Source: Cyclobacterium amurskyense
Lineage (GTDB): Bacteria > Bacteroidota > Bacteroidia > Cytophagales > Cyclobacteriaceae
DNA length: 64,000 nucleotides
Direction: 5' to 3'
Assembly (NCBI RefSeq): GCF_001050135.1
Contig: NZ_CP012040.1
Location: forward strand, 4,233,001 to 4,297,000
The notes under the pieces were generated by a model, which saw only the letters and a list, made by a program, of their open reading frames with translations, was not told the origin of the DNA and searched no databases. Of this stretch, positions 26,476-36,198 are shown piece by piece. Each line of letters begins with the position of its first letter. Positions within the stretch are counted from its first letter, which is position 1. Position numbers and translations under genes: made by a program.

Positions 26476-29400
26476 CCTAATTATCAAGAAAACAGCCAAC
26501 ACTAATAATAAGCCTATACCTAAGTACCAATAGTAATTGACAGAAGGGGATAGCTTTATAGGCAGGGTGTCTCCCATTAAAATTAAACCAGCCCAGTATT
26601 GCGGATGAATCGTCCTTCCCTCTGCTTGATTTAAATAATCCAATTTTGCATTTCTTAAAGCCTCATCCTTGGGAAGGCCATTTTCAAGGTATCCATAAAA
26701 GCTGTCTAGGATTTCAGCACTTGATTGCTCATCAATTTGCCAAAGACTGGTCAAGATACTTTTACTTCCTGCATAGTTAAAAGCATGGGCCAGTGAAATC
26801 ATGCCCTCACCGGGCTGATAGCTCGGCAGACCCGTTTCACAAGCCGTTAAAATAGCCAAATTTGAATTTAGATTTTGGTTGTAGATCTCATAGGTATACA
26901 GGTAATTATCATTGATTAGGGTTGAGTCGGAAATGTTCTTTGCAAAGACCAATCTCGACAGTTCGGGATTTACATTGTTCGATTCCGCATGGGTGCTGAT
27001 ATGTATAATCTTGTGCTCATTCGCAGTTTTAGTGAATATGCTTTTGGATGCTTGCTGATTTAAAAACGACCTGCCTCCAAATCGTTCAGAAAACCTTTTA
27101 GCAATAGCGGCACTGAACGGTTGGGGCAATAAAGTCAGGTAGGTTTTATCAATATCGATGGAATCGTTAATGGCCATTTCGTATGCTCTCTTCATACCTT
27201 CATCAAAGGTAGGGGCGTAGGCTATAAAGTCATCTTTGAAATTCAATGTCTTTCGATTATCATCCAATAGTAGCAGGCTATAATTGTAGGAGATATTATG
27301 TTTGCCCAAAAGGCTTTTGGTTGCAAGTTCTTGATAGGAATTGATTTTCTCCGAAGTAAGAAGTTCAAAATTTAGGTTGAACAATTCTTGATCGGGAAAT
27401 ATAATAATATTTTCGGTTTCAATTCTATTTTGGATAGGTTCCCAAAGAGACTGATACAAAAGTGAGAAGCACTCAAAAGTTTCAGAACTGTTTATTCGGT
27501 AATCTGATAGGGTTGTAATACAATCCAAGCATAGATCGGATGGTAGTGGCACCATCTCCATACGGTCTTTGGTTAGGATGAAGGCAACGAGCCTATTTTC
27601 GATGAACAGATACCGTACTGCAGTGGACGAGTCATCAATATTTTGCTGTAGATCGCCCAAAGGGGTCAATACAGTGCTATATTTTAATTCATAATATTGT
27701 GGATATTCTGTTTTTATTTTAGCAAGGTAATCCTCCCACTCCAATAAGCTAGCCTTCCAATCTTCCACATCAAATTGAGTTTCTTCAGTAGAATCAAAAA
27801 AAGAATTGATTTTCATGCGCAATAATTCCTCTTCCTCCCTGATACTTTCCGGAGTTAGCTTATTTTCTGTTAGATTGAGTCGTGTTCGGATTCGATGGTA
27901 TATCGAAGATTCATGAAGGTCAATGATTTTCTCCAAATACTTCTTATCACCTGTTATGTCAAACATTTTACGATAGACCTTTTTACCAAAATCGAATAAC
28001 TCTCGACTGTTTTCTAATAGAACATTGATATCGGAATCGTTGGTGATCAGCGATTTTTTCCTTTCAATTCTTTGAATGGCATTCTGTATAATGTCGGTAA
28101 TTTTACCCAAACTTTCCACTGTTTTAACGGTGTCCATTTCATACTGGGCTTTGGTAAGGTAAAGCAATAGCCTTAGTTGGTTTGGGCTAAAAAATTCCTC
28201 AGAAATTACATTGTTAAACGGCTGCTTCTTGTAGGAGTCCAAAATTTGATTGCTCAGTCCAATGGCACCTTCATAATCTTTTTGATCAAAAAATATCTTG
28301 ACTTTGGCTATTTGTACCTCATTTGCCAAATAACTATCTTCACCATAGACCGAAATAACCTTAGCAAGGGTAGTATTGATAGTACGAATACCTTCTGAAA
28401 ACTTATTGAGATTTGAATAGGATTTGGCCAGGTTGATATTGGTATAGACCTCATTTTGTGAAAATCCTTGCCCATTACTGTTTTTATAAGCCTGAAGCGT
28501 GCTTTGGTAATAATGCATTGCTTCTTGGTAATTACCTTTTTGAAAAGCTAAGTCGCCCAATACCCCGTAAAGATTGGCTTTGTAAGAATAATTTTCTCCA
28601 TTGATTGAGTTTAAAGAGATTTTTGCTTCTTCCAGATAAGTTTCTGCTTTATCTAAGTCATTGTTGTATAGTAACGATTCGCCTACCATCAGGGCGGCAC
28701 CGAAATACTGTATGGTGTTTTTTAAGAAGTGTTTTTTTGCATGGTTATATCCTAGCATGGCAATTCTTTTTGCCTTTTCCTTCTCACCCAAATCGGAATA
28801 CAGGCTGCCCAAATTTCTATAGGAGATAATAAGGTTTCCATGCACTTTTTCCGTTAAGGGATGGTTATTGGTTTTGTTCAAAAAAGCATTGTAATGGTTT
28901 ATTGATTTTAGTGTGAAACGCATGGCATCATCAAAATTGCCAGAGGATTGTTTGACCAAGAACCAATTGCCGTAGATGGTGCCTGGGAGATAATCGGTTT
29001 GTTCTGGGTCGTTAACGGTTGAGTCCAAAGCATTGATTGCCTTTGTAAAATAATAATTGGCACTATCAGGTTTGGTATTAAAATACATTAGTGCTCCTTT
29101 GTAATTGTATATTCGTGGCGCCAAAGGGAAATTTTCGGAATCATTTTTCTGTATTAAATCAAGAGCGTTGTCCGTGTGTGCGATCAATAATCCAAAATCG
29201 CCCATTTTGAGGCCTAACTCGCTCAAATGAAATTCAGATTCCACCATTTTTTGGATATCACCCAATTCTTTGGCTAAACTGTTTGCTTCTCTCAAATATT
29301 TTTGTGCCTTTGATGGAGTTCCTTGATCTATGTACAGAATTCCCATTCTTAAATTGGCCTCGTAAGCTATTGGGTCTTTTAATTTTCTGGAGTCTATCCG

Positions 29401-29664
29401 GTCATATAAGTCCAAGGCTTTTTCAAAATCAGTTTCCGGATTTTGTAAGAATTCTATCTTTCCCAAAGGATAGATCAGATGTCCCAATAACGAATTTTTG
29501 GGATTGTCCATTTCCGCTTTAATCACCTCTTGGGCATTTACGAACTCATTTAAAGCGATAAGGCTATCTATTTTTATTAAGACAGCCTCTTGCTGTGCGT
29601 TTGCATTCCAAAATAGGGCTACGCAAAGTACGGCAAGCAATGCATGGAGCTTCATATGCTTCAT
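26449..29664 (-). CDS. TPR-CHAT caspase-like protein, membrane anchored
   Basis: A 1071-residue protein: signal peptide (residues 1-24, ending NANAQ), many TPR-like helical pairs to about residue 480 (for example KANLYGVLGDLAFQKGNYQE), a helical linker, then a CHAT domain. The caspase-type His is in IIHISTHAESN (about 892) and the Cys in ILTACETG (about 942). A final membrane helix (YYWYLGIGLLLVLAVFLIIR) is followed by a basic tail. With the signal peptide, the CHAT domain would lie in the periplasm. It overlaps the upstream TPR gene by 4 bases in an operon with an ECF sigma factor. The protease is predicted intact; its target is unknown. Confidence 0.9.
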   Translation of the reverse strand: MKHMKLHALLAVLCVALFWNANAQQEAVLIKIDSLIALNEFVNAQEVIKAEMDNPKNSLLGHLIYPLGKIEFLQNPETDFEKALDLYDRIDSRKLKDPIAYEANLRMGILYIDQGTPSKAQKYLREANSLAKELGDIQKMVESEFHLSELGLKMGDFGLLIAHTDNALDLIQKNDSENFPLAPRIYNYKGALMYFNTKPDSANYYFTKAINALDSTVNDPEQTDYLPGTIYGNWFLVKQSSGNFDDAMRFTLKSINHYNAFLNKTNNHPLTEKVHGNLIISYRNLGSLYSDLGEKEKAKRIAMLGYNHAKKHFLKNTIQYFGAALMVGESLLYNNDLDKAETYLEEAKISLNSINGENYSYKANLYGVLGDLAFQKGNYQEAMHYYQSTLQAYKNSNGQGFSQNEVYTNINLAKSYSNLNKFSEGIRTINTTLAKVISVYGEDSYLANEVQIAKVKIFFDQKDYEGAIGLSNQILDSYKKQPFNNVISEEFFSPNQLRLLLYLTKAQYEMDTVKTVESLGKITDIIQNAIQRIERKKSLITNDSDINVLLENSRELFDFGKKVYRKMFDITGDKKYLEKIIDLHESSIYHRIRTRLNLTENKLTPESIREEEELLRMKINSFFDSTEETQFDVEDWKASLLEWEDYLAKIKTEYPQYYELKYSTVLTPLGDLQQNIDDSSTAVRYLFIENRLVAFILTKDRMEMVPLPSDLCLDCITTLSDYRINSSETFECFSLLYQSLWEPIQNRIETENIIIFPDQELFNLNFELLTSEKINSYQELATKSLLGKHNISYNYSLLLLDDNRKTLNFKDDFIAYAPTFDEGMKRAYEMAINDSIDIDKTYLTLLPQPFSAAIAKRFSERFGGRSFLNQQASKSIFTKTANEHKIIHISTHAESNNVNPELSRLVFAKNISDSTLINDNYLYTYEIYNQNLNSNLAILTACETGLPSYQPGEGMISLAHAFNYAGSKSILTSLWQIDEQSSAEILDSFYGYLENGLPKDEALRNAKLDYLNQAEGRTIHPQYWAGLILMGDTLPIKLSPSVNYYWYLGIGLLLVLAVFLIIRKRKTSGLS

Positions 29665-30383
29665 TCTTGAATTTTTTTCAGAAGCTCAACACTCTTTTCG
29701 TCTTCAACCATTTTTAGGTGTTTAATGGCTTCTTCGGTATTGTTGTTTTTTAATAGCCCAAGAGCCAAATAATAATGGGCTTCTTTGCTAAATACGGAAG
29801 CACTAGAATTCAAGGTAGTTTTAAAAAAAACAATGGCCTTATCTGTATTCCCTTTGGCCAAATAGGCACTTCCCAAGAAATAGTTCAATGTGTCACTATC
29901 TTGATTTGTAAGCAATTGCTTTTCCCATTTAGTGATGGCCATATCGTAATTACCTTGCTTATAATTAACCATTGCCTCATAAAAGGCATAATTGTCATTG
30001 TTGCCCATAACAGTGGGAAGACCTGGATCAACTGTGAAATAACTTTGGAAAAGCTTCTCGTTAGGGCTTTGTTTGTTAAAGAACCAAATACCCAATGATA
30101 ACAATAGGGCAATGCTGGCAGCTATAGGGTACCAATAAGATTTATGCTTTGCGCCGGATTTCTCTTTATGGCTATCATGGAATAGGTCCATCAAATTTCT
30201 GAGACCTTCTTCCTCAATGGCAAGGAACAGTTCTTTAAACGCATCAAACTGTTCTTTCAGGACTGGATTACGGTTCAGTTTGTTATTGAATTCTTCTTTT
30301 TCTTTAGAATCCATTTGTTCTAAAAGTATTCTTTCGAATTCTTCTTGCTGTTCTTGAGATATGTAATTTGGGTACTTATCCAT
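29661..30383 (-). CDS. single-pass membrane TPR protein, probable anti-sigma-like partner
   Basis: The N-terminal 90 or so residues are cytoplasmic, acidic and helical (EQQEEFERILLEQMDSKEKE). A membrane helix follows (YWYPIAASIALLLSLGIWFF), then three TPR units (YEAMVNYKQGNYDMAITKWE; YFLGSAYLAKGNTDKAIVFF; YYLALGLLKNNNTEEAIKHL). The layout and the 8-base overlap with the sigma gene suggest it controls that sigma factor and senses something through its TPRs, possibly the downstream CHAT protein. This role is inference; no known anti-sigma domain is recognised. Confidence 0.75.
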   Translation of the reverse strand: MDKYPNYISQEQQEEFERILLEQMDSKEKEEFNNKLNRNPVLKEQFDAFKELFLAIEEEGLRNLMDLFHDSHKEKSGAKHKSYWYPIAASIALLLSLGIWFFNKQSPNEKLFQSYFTVDPGLPTVMGNNDNYAFYEAMVNYKQGNYDMAITKWEKQLLTNQDSDTLNYFLGSAYLAKGNTDKAIVFFKTTLNSSASVFSKEAHYYLALGLLKNNNTEEAIKHLKMVEDEKSVELLKKIQE

Positions 30384-30945
30384 TGTTTTTGGTTTCCATG
30401 GCCAATGCCCTTAGTTTTTCCATACATCGGTATTTTTTGTTCCGAACCGAAGCCGATGTAAGTTGTAGGTCCTTTGCGATTTCGTCCATCGCCTTTCGCT
30501 CAAAATAAAACTGGGTCAAAAGCTTTTTGCAAGAGGCACCAATTTGTTTCAGGGCCTCATGCAGTGCATTCAATTTACTTTCCTCTTCTTTTTCATCCCA
30601 CTGCTCTTCGTTGTTGGACCGCATGGCAATGAGCCCTTCATCAGAGACCATTTTTTTAAAGTGGGCAGAACGTAAATAATCGGTCCATTTATTTTTGGCT
30701 ATGGTAAAAAGATAGGCTTCTAGATCACTATTTTCTTTGAGTTTATCTTTTTTGATGTTCCGCCAGCAAGAAATAAAAGATTCTTGAAATACATCCTTGG
30801 CTTGAGCTTCATTACCATGGTTATTAAAAACATAGTTTCTGAATTTTGGAAACATATTTTGATAAACCTCTTGCATCACCTTCTGCTCATTATTTTTAAA
30901 AGCGGTAACTAGCTGATTGTTGTTCTGATGTAAAGTGTTCCCCAT
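30376..30945 (-). CDS. ECF-type RNA polymerase sigma factor
   Basis: The 189-residue protein shows region 2 (AKDVFQESFISCWRNIKKDK, then LEAYLFTIAKNKWTDYLRSA) and region 4 (GASCKKLLTQFYFERKAMDE and IAKDLQLTSASVRNKKYRCM). It is the first gene of the sigma/TPR/CHAT operon and overlaps the second by 8 bases. The target promoters are not deducible, but autoregulation is common for such operons. Confidence 0.92.
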   Translation of the reverse strand: MGNTLHQNNNQLVTAFKNNEQKVMQEVYQNMFPKFRNYVFNNHGNEAQAKDVFQESFISCWRNIKKDKLKENSDLEAYLFTIAKNKWTDYLRSAHFKKMVSDEGLIAMRSNNEEQWDEKEEESKLNALHEALKQIGASCKKLLTQFYFERKAMDEIAKDLQLTSASVRNKKYRCMEKLRALAMETKNNG

Positions 30946-31035
30946 GCTTTTTTTGAAAGTATGGGGAATTTACAATATTTTTTTTTCTTTTAGAAATTAT
31001 AGAAATAAAGCATATTCTATGGCAAGGAGGCTCAC

Positions 31036-33228
31036 CTATTGATTAAATATTGGCGTAATTTCTATTGTTACAGGTTCTACCTTTATATTTTGAACCAGTT
31101 CCTTAGAACGAGCTTCAGCTGTAGCCTTATTGCAACTTTCAAAAATAATAATGCTTCCTACCCCTGAATTAAATCGCAACATTCCATCCCCTAAATCTTC
31201 CAATTGTCTTGCATCTAGCACCCTTTCTTGGTTCACCACGCCATTACTGGAGGTAATGATTCCTTTATATCCGGAAGCGCCTTCTACCGCAGCAAAATCA
31301 GCAGAATAAGGAATGGGACTAAAAGCCTGATAACTTATATTATTGGGACAGCCTATATCTGAGATCTCCCTTAGGTTGGATTGCCTAGTGAATGACACAG
31401 TAAATGATTCACAATTTTTCCTGTTGATCATGGTCATACTATCCCGTCCGGCTTCTGAAAGTTCACCTGTAATTTTATTGCGTATGTACAGGATAACCGT
31501 TATGGTTTCTTTATTTTCACCACTCTCTAATTCAGATTCCAGTGCAGTGCTGATGTACGACACATAATTCTTTTTTGTAATAATTGATTGGCCAAAATTG
31601 CTGGAATTATCACCAATATCCTGAACCCTTCCTCTGTACTCATTTGAAGTACTCCAATGAAATTCAAATTCTTCAACTTCGAGCTCAATGTCGGTAATTG
31701 CAGTTACTCGAAGCTCAGTGGATTGTCCTAAACAGAGTTCAACATTATCCTGCTGCAATTTAACTACCGCATCTATTGATTTAACGTTCCAGCTTTCAAA
31801 ATTAAAGGCCTTAGTGCGTAGTCCCCCGAAATTGGAATAATAATTTGTTGCTTTTATATTCCTATTAACCACCTCAATTATTATTTTAGTTCGTTGATAT
31901 CCAGTCTCAATTAACTCATGATCTTGAATAAAAGTATTGGGAAATGCACCGTTACCTGACACTATAGTGTAAACGTCTTTTAAAATGGTACGCAAATCAT
32001 TGCTTAATCTTACATCTTCATACAAGGCAGGAAGAAAAATGCTTGTTGCTTCCTTAAACCTATTGTCTACAACTTCTTTAATTACTTCAGGATATTGCTC
32101 TAGTACAGGGAGAACAGCATTGTAGAGTTCATTTTCTTTATCACTGCCAAATGGTGGCAGTAATGCTTTATTACCACTAATGTCAAGCAGCGTAGGTAAA
32201 AAATAGTCGATCACATAGGTTTTTTTATTGAGTTCGGCATACAGGCTACGTTCTTCCTCGGTCATGTTTCTCTCCTCAGCATTGGCCTGACCTGCACCAA
32301 TAACAACCACTTCGTATTCAGCCACAAATTCGGAGGCAGGGTTTACTGGCAATAAAATAGGGTCCGTTTTTATTGTGTTTTCAATGGATGCTTGTTGTGC
32401 ATTTATTTGCTGCACTGAATTGCCCAACTCTAACATTTCAATTTTGTTGGTCTTGCCAGCTTCCAATTTAAAATTCTCAAAAGCAGTGGAGGTGTAATTT
32501 GGAATATCGATAAGGTTACCGTTTCTATCCGTATAACTTTTTTTGTAAATGATAACGTTAGACCTTCTGGGCAAAGAATTTTCTAACATAATACGAGTGG
32601 AATCAACACTGGACAGTGTGACACCACTTTTGGTGCTTTCATCGTTAAAAAAAATCCTTTTGTTTATTTGGGTTGAACTGTTTGGAAGTAATTGCGCTAT
32701 AAAGTTTTGTAAAATTTGTTCATAACTGCCTTGACTGTAGAAGAGTGGGTTACTCCTGAACAAGGTTTGCATTTCTTCTACAAAATTGGAAAAATCTGTA
32801 CTTTGCCCAATACTATTTAAAAAGGCACTTTTTGCACTATCTGGCAATAAATAATAACCTAGGGCATAATAGAGTATGACTTCGGCGGTGGTTTCAATCG
32901 ACAGTTCTTTTCTTTGGTCAGAGATGAACCCGGCAAGCAAAACATTATTGTCCGCATCCAGTAGGTACCCAATTTCTATAGTTTGGCTGTTAAAAGGTAC
33001 TTTTCCAATTCCATTCGCGTTTATATCAGCATTAGCGCCTAGTGAAACCAAGGTGCTCTTTGATAGGTCCACATTAGATCCATCGGGCAACAATATTTGT
33101 ACGTTTGTCCTGTTAAACGCTCCATTATCATCTTGCATAAATTCATCTGCATCATCCGTTGAAGTACAGGCTATCAGGGTGCCAAAAAAAATAAAAGCCA
33201 ATAGGATGCTTTTGCTTAAAATTTTCAT
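31036..33228 (-). CDS. large hypothetical lipoprotein
   Basis: A 730-residue protein with the lipobox LIACTSTDD (Cys about 21). The N-terminal mature part resembles Bacteroidota lipoproteins with beta-sandwich domains (VQILLPDGSNVDLSKSTLVS). The middle is helical, and the C-terminal half contains Ig-like sections (VELCLGQSTELRVTAITDIE). No catalytic motif is seen. It ends about 90 bases before the sigma gene's start and is not clearly part of that operon. Function unknown. Confidence 0.7.
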   Translation of the reverse strand: MKILSKSILLAFIFFGTLIACTSTDDADEFMQDDNGAFNRTNVQILLPDGSNVDLSKSTLVSLGANADINANGIGKVPFNSQTIEIGYLLDADNNVLLAGFISDQRKELSIETTAEVILYYALGYYLLPDSAKSAFLNSIGQSTDFSNFVEEMQTLFRSNPLFYSQGSYEQILQNFIAQLLPNSSTQINKRIFFNDESTKSGVTLSSVDSTRIMLENSLPRRSNVIIYKKSYTDRNGNLIDIPNYTSTAFENFKLEAGKTNKIEMLELGNSVQQINAQQASIENTIKTDPILLPVNPASEFVAEYEVVVIGAGQANAEERNMTEEERSLYAELNKKTYVIDYFLPTLLDISGNKALLPPFGSDKENELYNAVLPVLEQYPEVIKEVVDNRFKEATSIFLPALYEDVRLSNDLRTILKDVYTIVSGNGAFPNTFIQDHELIETGYQRTKIIIEVVNRNIKATNYYSNFGGLRTKAFNFESWNVKSIDAVVKLQQDNVELCLGQSTELRVTAITDIELEVEEFEFHWSTSNEYRGRVQDIGDNSSNFGQSIITKKNYVSYISTALESELESGENKETITVILYIRNKITGELSEAGRDSMTMINRKNCESFTVSFTRQSNLREISDIGCPNNISYQAFSPIPYSADFAAVEGASGYKGIITSSNGVVNQERVLDARQLEDLGDGMLRFNSGVGSIIIFESCNKATAEARSKELVQNIKVEPVTIEITPIFNQ

Positions 33229-33448
33229 GTGTATTTAGGTCAAATGTGGTTACTATTTCTCAATTAAACTTTTGATTTTAGGCCTTTACCCAAAACCTGA
33301 TCTATGGAATCCTTTCAAATACCAGTCGCTGCTTCTTCCTAATGGCTCCTTCGAGTAGCCTGTCCTTTTGGATCAATTCAACGATATTCTAAGCATTTCT
33401 ATTAATCTTAGATCTGTAATTAAAGGGAAAGCGTTCTAAAGCGTTTTG

Positions 33449-34660
33449 TTAAAAGGCCTTTTCAACTTTAACCCATTCCCTATTTCCAAGGTTAATGCCT
33501 CCGTTGGGATTGTAGAATAGCTCATCGTTTTTAATGTAGTTGCCCTCACTATCCATCCAATATTGAGTTGAACCTGCATTTACCTGATAATTTTTTCCAT
33601 CAAGTGGATTGTATACAGTTTCTTCTTCGTTTATCATATTGATAAAGTTTTGTTGGGATCTATCACTGCCAGAACCAAATGTACGGTTCATGAACGATGC
33701 GTGGTTGGCATCCTGTGCCGCCCAAATCCCTCTCATTTTCTGTTGATGCGCATTAAATGCCGCTTGTCTGTTTTGCATATTTATCTGATGTTGTTGAGCG
33801 GCTTTTTGTGCGCGTACCTGATTTAACTGCGCAACATACTGTTTCCATTGCGGGTTTTCTTTAGCGTTGATTAACGCATTCTCAAAAGCTGAAATGGTTT
33901 CCATAAAATGCTCTTCATCAACAAACATATAGTCGGCGCTATACATCCATAGGGTCATGGTGTCTATAAAACTCAATGACTGCTGCATGTAAATTTTGCC
34001 CACTGTGACCAAAGCTTTTTGGCCTTTATTATTTTTCCATACTGTTGATATCATTTCCAATTGAACTTGCCCACCACTTTCAGTTCGTATTTTTTCTTGA
34101 AGGTAGTTTTCTAATTTTGGCAGTTTAATATTTTCTATAAATTGAAATCCACTGTACTGCATTCGCGGTAATATTTCTTCTTTAATGATATTGTGATTAC
34201 TTATCATTGGTCGGTGCAAGTTTGCGGTTCCAGAATTTTGCATGAATTGATACGTTTGCGGATTTTGATAGGAAATATGCACCTTTAAAGGCGTATTAAA
34301 GGATTTTAGATTATTGGGGCCTTGAATCTGAGTCAAAAAAACAGGGATTTTTTGATCTAAAGTGTAAGTAGGTTTAGATATTACCTCCCAATCGGCTGGG
34401 TAGTTTGAGCTACTTACCACAATACCAGTTCGGGCATCCCGAAATTGATGGGTCTTTAGTTTATTATTTTTAAACTTTTGGGTATGTCCCAATTTTTCAG
34501 CTTCAGAAAGTTCATTTTTAAAACTGGATTCCGTAGCAAACCCTTCTTCATACTCATCATCATAGTAATCATCGTCTGAATTGGTTTGGGCTGAATTTTT
34601 ACTTCCGCATGCAGTTAGCAAAATTAAAATAGCAATAAGGTGGATGGCGTAGGCTTTCAT
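33449..34660 (-). CDS. hypothetical lipoprotein
   Basis: The lipobox ILLTACGSKN marks a lipoprotein, followed by an acidic run (DDDYYDDEYEEG). A globular region covers residues about 60-280 (VVSSSNYPADWEVISKPTY at its start). A Gln/Ala-rich helical segment follows (QVRAQKAAQQHQINMQNRQA), and the tail has repeated YNP/NGG motifs. Length 403 residues. Family not recognised with certainty; it may relate to proteins that carry the C-terminal SEGNYIKNDELFYNPN pattern. Confidence 0.65.
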   Translation of the reverse strand: MKAYAIHLIAILILLTACGSKNSAQTNSDDDYYDDEYEEGFATESSFKNELSEAEKLGHTQKFKNNKLKTHQFRDARTGIVVSSSNYPADWEVISKPTYTLDQKIPVFLTQIQGPNNLKSFNTPLKVHISYQNPQTYQFMQNSGTANLHRPMISNHNIIKEEILPRMQYSGFQFIENIKLPKLENYLQEKIRTESGGQVQLEMISTVWKNNKGQKALVTVGKIYMQQSLSFIDTMTLWMYSADYMFVDEEHFMETISAFENALINAKENPQWKQYVAQLNQVRAQKAAQQHQINMQNRQAAFNAHQQKMRGIWAAQDANHASFMNRTFGSGSDRSQQNFINMINEEETVYNPLDGKNYQVNAGSTQYWMDSEGNYIKNDELFYNPNGGINLGNREWVKVEKAF

Positions 34661-35955
34661 TTGATAATTTTTAAAGGTTATTTTACCTGATATCGTTTTA
34701 AACCTAAAATGTCATCACTTTTGGTAATACTATTATGTAAATGATAGCGCAAGGATCAGCTCATCCTATCGCAAATTCGGCTTGGTATGGGGAATGGTTT
34801 TACCTCTTTTGTGTTTTAGTACTTGGGTTATTGAAGCGAATTCAGCATCAGCAGGTAATAGATTGTCTATTGCTAAAGAAAGTTGAAAACTTTCAGCATT
34901 GTAGGTCCAAGTTACGCTTCGCTAAACTTGGAACAGTGGTACCAGTCGTACCGGAGGCTGAGCCTGTCGAAGCTTTAGGAATCCCCTCCCGGAGGCTGAG
35001 CTTGTCGAAGCCGTAGGAATCGAAGAACGTTAGAAACCACACGACTATTTCTATCCGGATTGAATTCAGGATTTATTTAAGAAAGTTGAAAACTTTCAAT
35101 ATTGTAGGTCCAAGTTACACTTCGCTAAACTTGGACCAGTGGTATCGGTGGCTGAGCCTGTCGAAGCTTTAGGAATCCCCTCCCGGAGGCTGAGCCTGTC
35201 GAAGCTGTAGGAATCCTCTCCCGAAGGCTGAGCCTGTCGAAGCCGTAGGAACCAAACAAGGGTACTTCGGAACTGGGGTAGGGTACTTCAGAACCTACCC
35301 ATTGGAGTTTAAAACCTCAATTACCCACCTTAAAACAGGTGTGGGGTACTTAAAACTGACAAGCTTGGACCTTTTAACTCGAATTTCCCGGTTCAGAACT
35401 GATGTTTTTCACCTCCAACCTGAAAAATTCGACCAAAAACTGACAAGAAATAGGGTAAATATCGGAAAATCCGACAAAATTTCAGGAAAAGTCTTTGGAT
35501 AAGCTCAAATTTTCTAGGTTCAGAAGTGGGGAGGGGTACTTCGGAACCTACCCATTGCAGTTATTAACCTCAAAATTCCAGTTCAGAAGTGGCTAATTGA
35601 ACCTTTTAGCCGGAAATTCCCGCCTTTTTGGCAGTTTTTTTTAGGTTTTAACCAAAACATTTGACCAAAAACTGACAAGAGAGAAGGTTTAGAGTAAAGC
35701 ATTTCAGTAAAATGGGGGTTAAAATGGTGTTTTTACCGAATTTTTTTGATTAGAACCTATTCTTGGATTACAAAATGGCTTAGCATGGAAAAACAAAATT
35801 GATTAAAATCAGCAGATTGTAGATTTCAAAGGGGCAATTGTCTAAAAAGGTGTAAATTCTGCATTGGAGAATCATACCTTTCTTGGATTATCCGTTTGTA
35901 AACGGATAACAAACACTTAGCTCAAAACCAATTGTATTTTTTAAAACCCCAGTTT
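34661..35955. repeat. long non-coding region with short dispersed repeats
   Basis: No gene is supported over about 1.3 kb. Five copies of GAGGCTGAGCCTGTCGAAGC-like units occur between 34960 and 35250, each followed by (T/C)GTAGGAA or a variant. The block containing them (34879-35016) is duplicated at 35082-35215. From 35260 to 35700 there is a second set of loosely repeated phrases (GGGGTACTTCGGAAC, ACCTACCCATTG, AAACTGACAAG). The CAGGCTCAG motif is also present in the IS91-type terminal repeats. Confidence 0.65.
35888..35909. repeat. perfect 10-bp palindrome upstream of the IS91-type element
   Basis: TTATCCGTTT and AAACGGATAA are separated by two bases. The palindrome lies about 310 bases before the tyrosine recombinase start codon at 36199 and may be the 5' end (origin side) of the IS91-type element or an operator. 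The boundary cannot be fixed from one intact copy. Confidence 0.35.
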
Positions 35956-35977
35956 AAAAGCCCTAATAGGCTTTTTT
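35956..35977 (+). terminator. terminator-like hairpin
   Basis: AAAAGCC and GGCTTTTTTA form a short stem around CTAATA with a T run. It stands about 240 bases before the recombinase start and would insulate the element from upstream transcription, a common feature of mobile elements. Confidence 0.5.
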
Positions 35978-36198
35978 ATTTAGAAGCATTTAGTTAGTTT
36001 AGTGGGGATATAATAGATATATACGTAACTCCCCAGGGAGACTTTTTTGTATACAATCGTTGAACAAAACCTCCTGCGTCGGTAGTTTCACTATTTTTTT
36101 TGTGTTAATTCACTTATTATCAGTTGTGTATATTATTTTTATTCCATGTATTATCTTTAAACTTTACTAATCATGGAAAAAAAAGCCTACGTCAACAG

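Noticed and set aside
34741..35016. Plus-strand ORF in the 34.7-35.0 kb repeat region
   Set aside because: Its C-terminal half is a translation of the GGCTGAGCCTGTCGAAGC repeats.
34960..35250. CRISPR array
   Set aside because: The repeats are irregularly spaced, vary in sequence and lack unique spacers of constant length; no cas genes are present.
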